Below, piece by piece: positions 63,496 to 64,000 of a stretch of DNA of 64,000 bases. The notes under the pieces are model-generated. The model was given only the letters and a program-made list of their open reading frames with translations. It had not been told where the DNA came from and searched no databases. The number at the start of each line of letters is the position of its first letter. The stretch's first letter is position 1. The DNA lies in the NCBI GenBank assembly GCA_020072645.1, contig JAIQGK010000019.1, positions 1-64,000 on the forward strand. Direction: 5' to 3'. Position numbers and translations under genes: made by a program. Source of the DNA: Terriglobia bacterium (GTDB lineage Bacteria; Acidobacteriota; Terriglobia; Terriglobales; Acidobacteriaceae).

Positions 63496-64000
63496 GTGCG
63501 TTTCTTGCTCTGTTGTTTTCTTGCTGCGATTGCGGCGGCGGGCACATTGCATGCGTCCTCTTTGGAGGACCGTCATGCGGCCATCAATCGCGCTCTGAAC
63601 TTTCTGCACAGGACTGCGCAAGATGACGCGAACTTCTCCCGCTATGGCGCAGATCTCTTGTGGTGTTTCTATACCATCGCCCATACCGCCCGCGATCATG
63701 AGGTAAGTGAGTCCGCGCGACGCACGGGGCGTGAACTGGCGCAGCGCTGGCGCAAATCTCACCGGCACGTTCCGGCCGATGCAAATCCAGCCGGCATCTT
63801 CCTGCTTGTGACGGGAGCATACTCCGCTGACCGGCTCGGGTTTCCTGACCGTCGATTCAAAGCTGAACTGCGCCGGGCCGCCGCGAAATTTAGCGCACAG
63901 GATTACCTCGGCTTTGACCCGCGCACGGGCCTCCACGTCTCGACAATCCTGGTCGTTACGATCAATGGTACAGCGCTTTGATCGTGACCTTTTTTGGCGA
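63496..64000 (+). CDS. secreted protein, apparent frameshift, runs off the window
   Basis: The frame starting at GTG 63496 encodes a signal peptide (LLCCFLAAIAAAGTLHAS) and a helical domain (AINRALNFLHRT..., GADLLWCFYTIAHTARDH, RRSHRHVPADAN-like). It stops at 63981. After GFDPRTG, however, the next frame continues more sensibly (PPRLDNPGRYDQWYSALIVTF), which needs one extra G in the GGG at 63927-63929. The gene therefore continues past the window in another frame, as a frameshifted gene or a sequencing error. The family is not recognised. An upstream ATG at 63463 is in frame but lacks a clear ribosome binding site. Confidence 0.65.

Overview
The window looks like an Acidobacteriota chromosome, probably a soil Terriglobia or Koribacter-like lineage. 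This is inferred from gene content, not from a marker gene. The signs are many secreted beta-propeller, HAF-repeat and Ig-like proteins, two S9 peptidases of the dipeptidyl-peptidase type, tandem DUF507 genes, YwiC-like, PilZ and QueG genes, small peptides with Acidobacteria-like leaders, and many dispersed intergenic repeats. GC is moderate to high. No phage structural genes, CRISPR array or rRNA were seen.

Layout. 0.1-6.4 kb (+): five secreted proteins (YVTN propeller, two small secreted proteins, HAF-repeat protein, large propeller with Ig-like repeats), separated by hairpins. 6.6-16.3 kb (-): a compact seven-gene redox operon in the order BBE-type bicovalent flavoenzyme, c-type cytochrome, sorbitol-dehydrogenase small subunit, GMC flavoprotein, tandem ABM-like protein, cytidine deaminase, multicopper oxidase with an extra N-terminal cupredoxin. 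A perfect palindrome sits at its head. 16.6-21.8 kb (+): a class B-like acid phosphatase, then a tightly packed operon of a peptide-type ABC exporter, a SAM methyltransferase and two paralogues of the molybdenum storage protein subunits. 22.0-24.9 kb: a decayed integrated element with a tRNA-Pro fragment, an IS3 transposase remnant, AraC-type HTH and excisionase genes and a frameshifted tyrosine recombinase, ending beside an intact tRNA-Glu.

25-52.4 kb is mostly ordinary chromosome: an SDR, an S9 peptidase, a parallel beta-helix protein, a nitrilase/dehydratase pair, secreted proteins, YwiC-like, PilZ, QueG, a zinc-ribbon/Sel1 protein, two DUF507 genes, a Het-C-like protein, a luciferase-like monooxygenase, an ECF sigma/anti-sigma/secreted-protein operon, a SprT-like metalloprotein, and uvrA followed by a TPR protein and two small secreted proteins. 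52.4-63.5 kb is rich in repeats. It holds a two-unit tandem repeat, three copies of a MITE-like element (two of them bracketing a GIY-YIG gene) and a dispersed repeat family with a GGCACGGCT/AGCCGTGCC hairpin.

The right end, 57.9-63.4 kb, is the other accessory hotspot. A LytS/LytTR-type two-component system lies among small Cys-containing peptides. One is paired with a membrane-anchored thioredoxin-like protein. One is an unlisted 56-residue gene with a double-glycine leader. The last gene (63.5 kb to the window end) carries an apparent one-base frameshift. The strongest candidates for undescribed biology are the exporter/methyltransferase/MoSto-like operon, the seven-gene redox operon and the peptide/thioredoxin/LytTR region.
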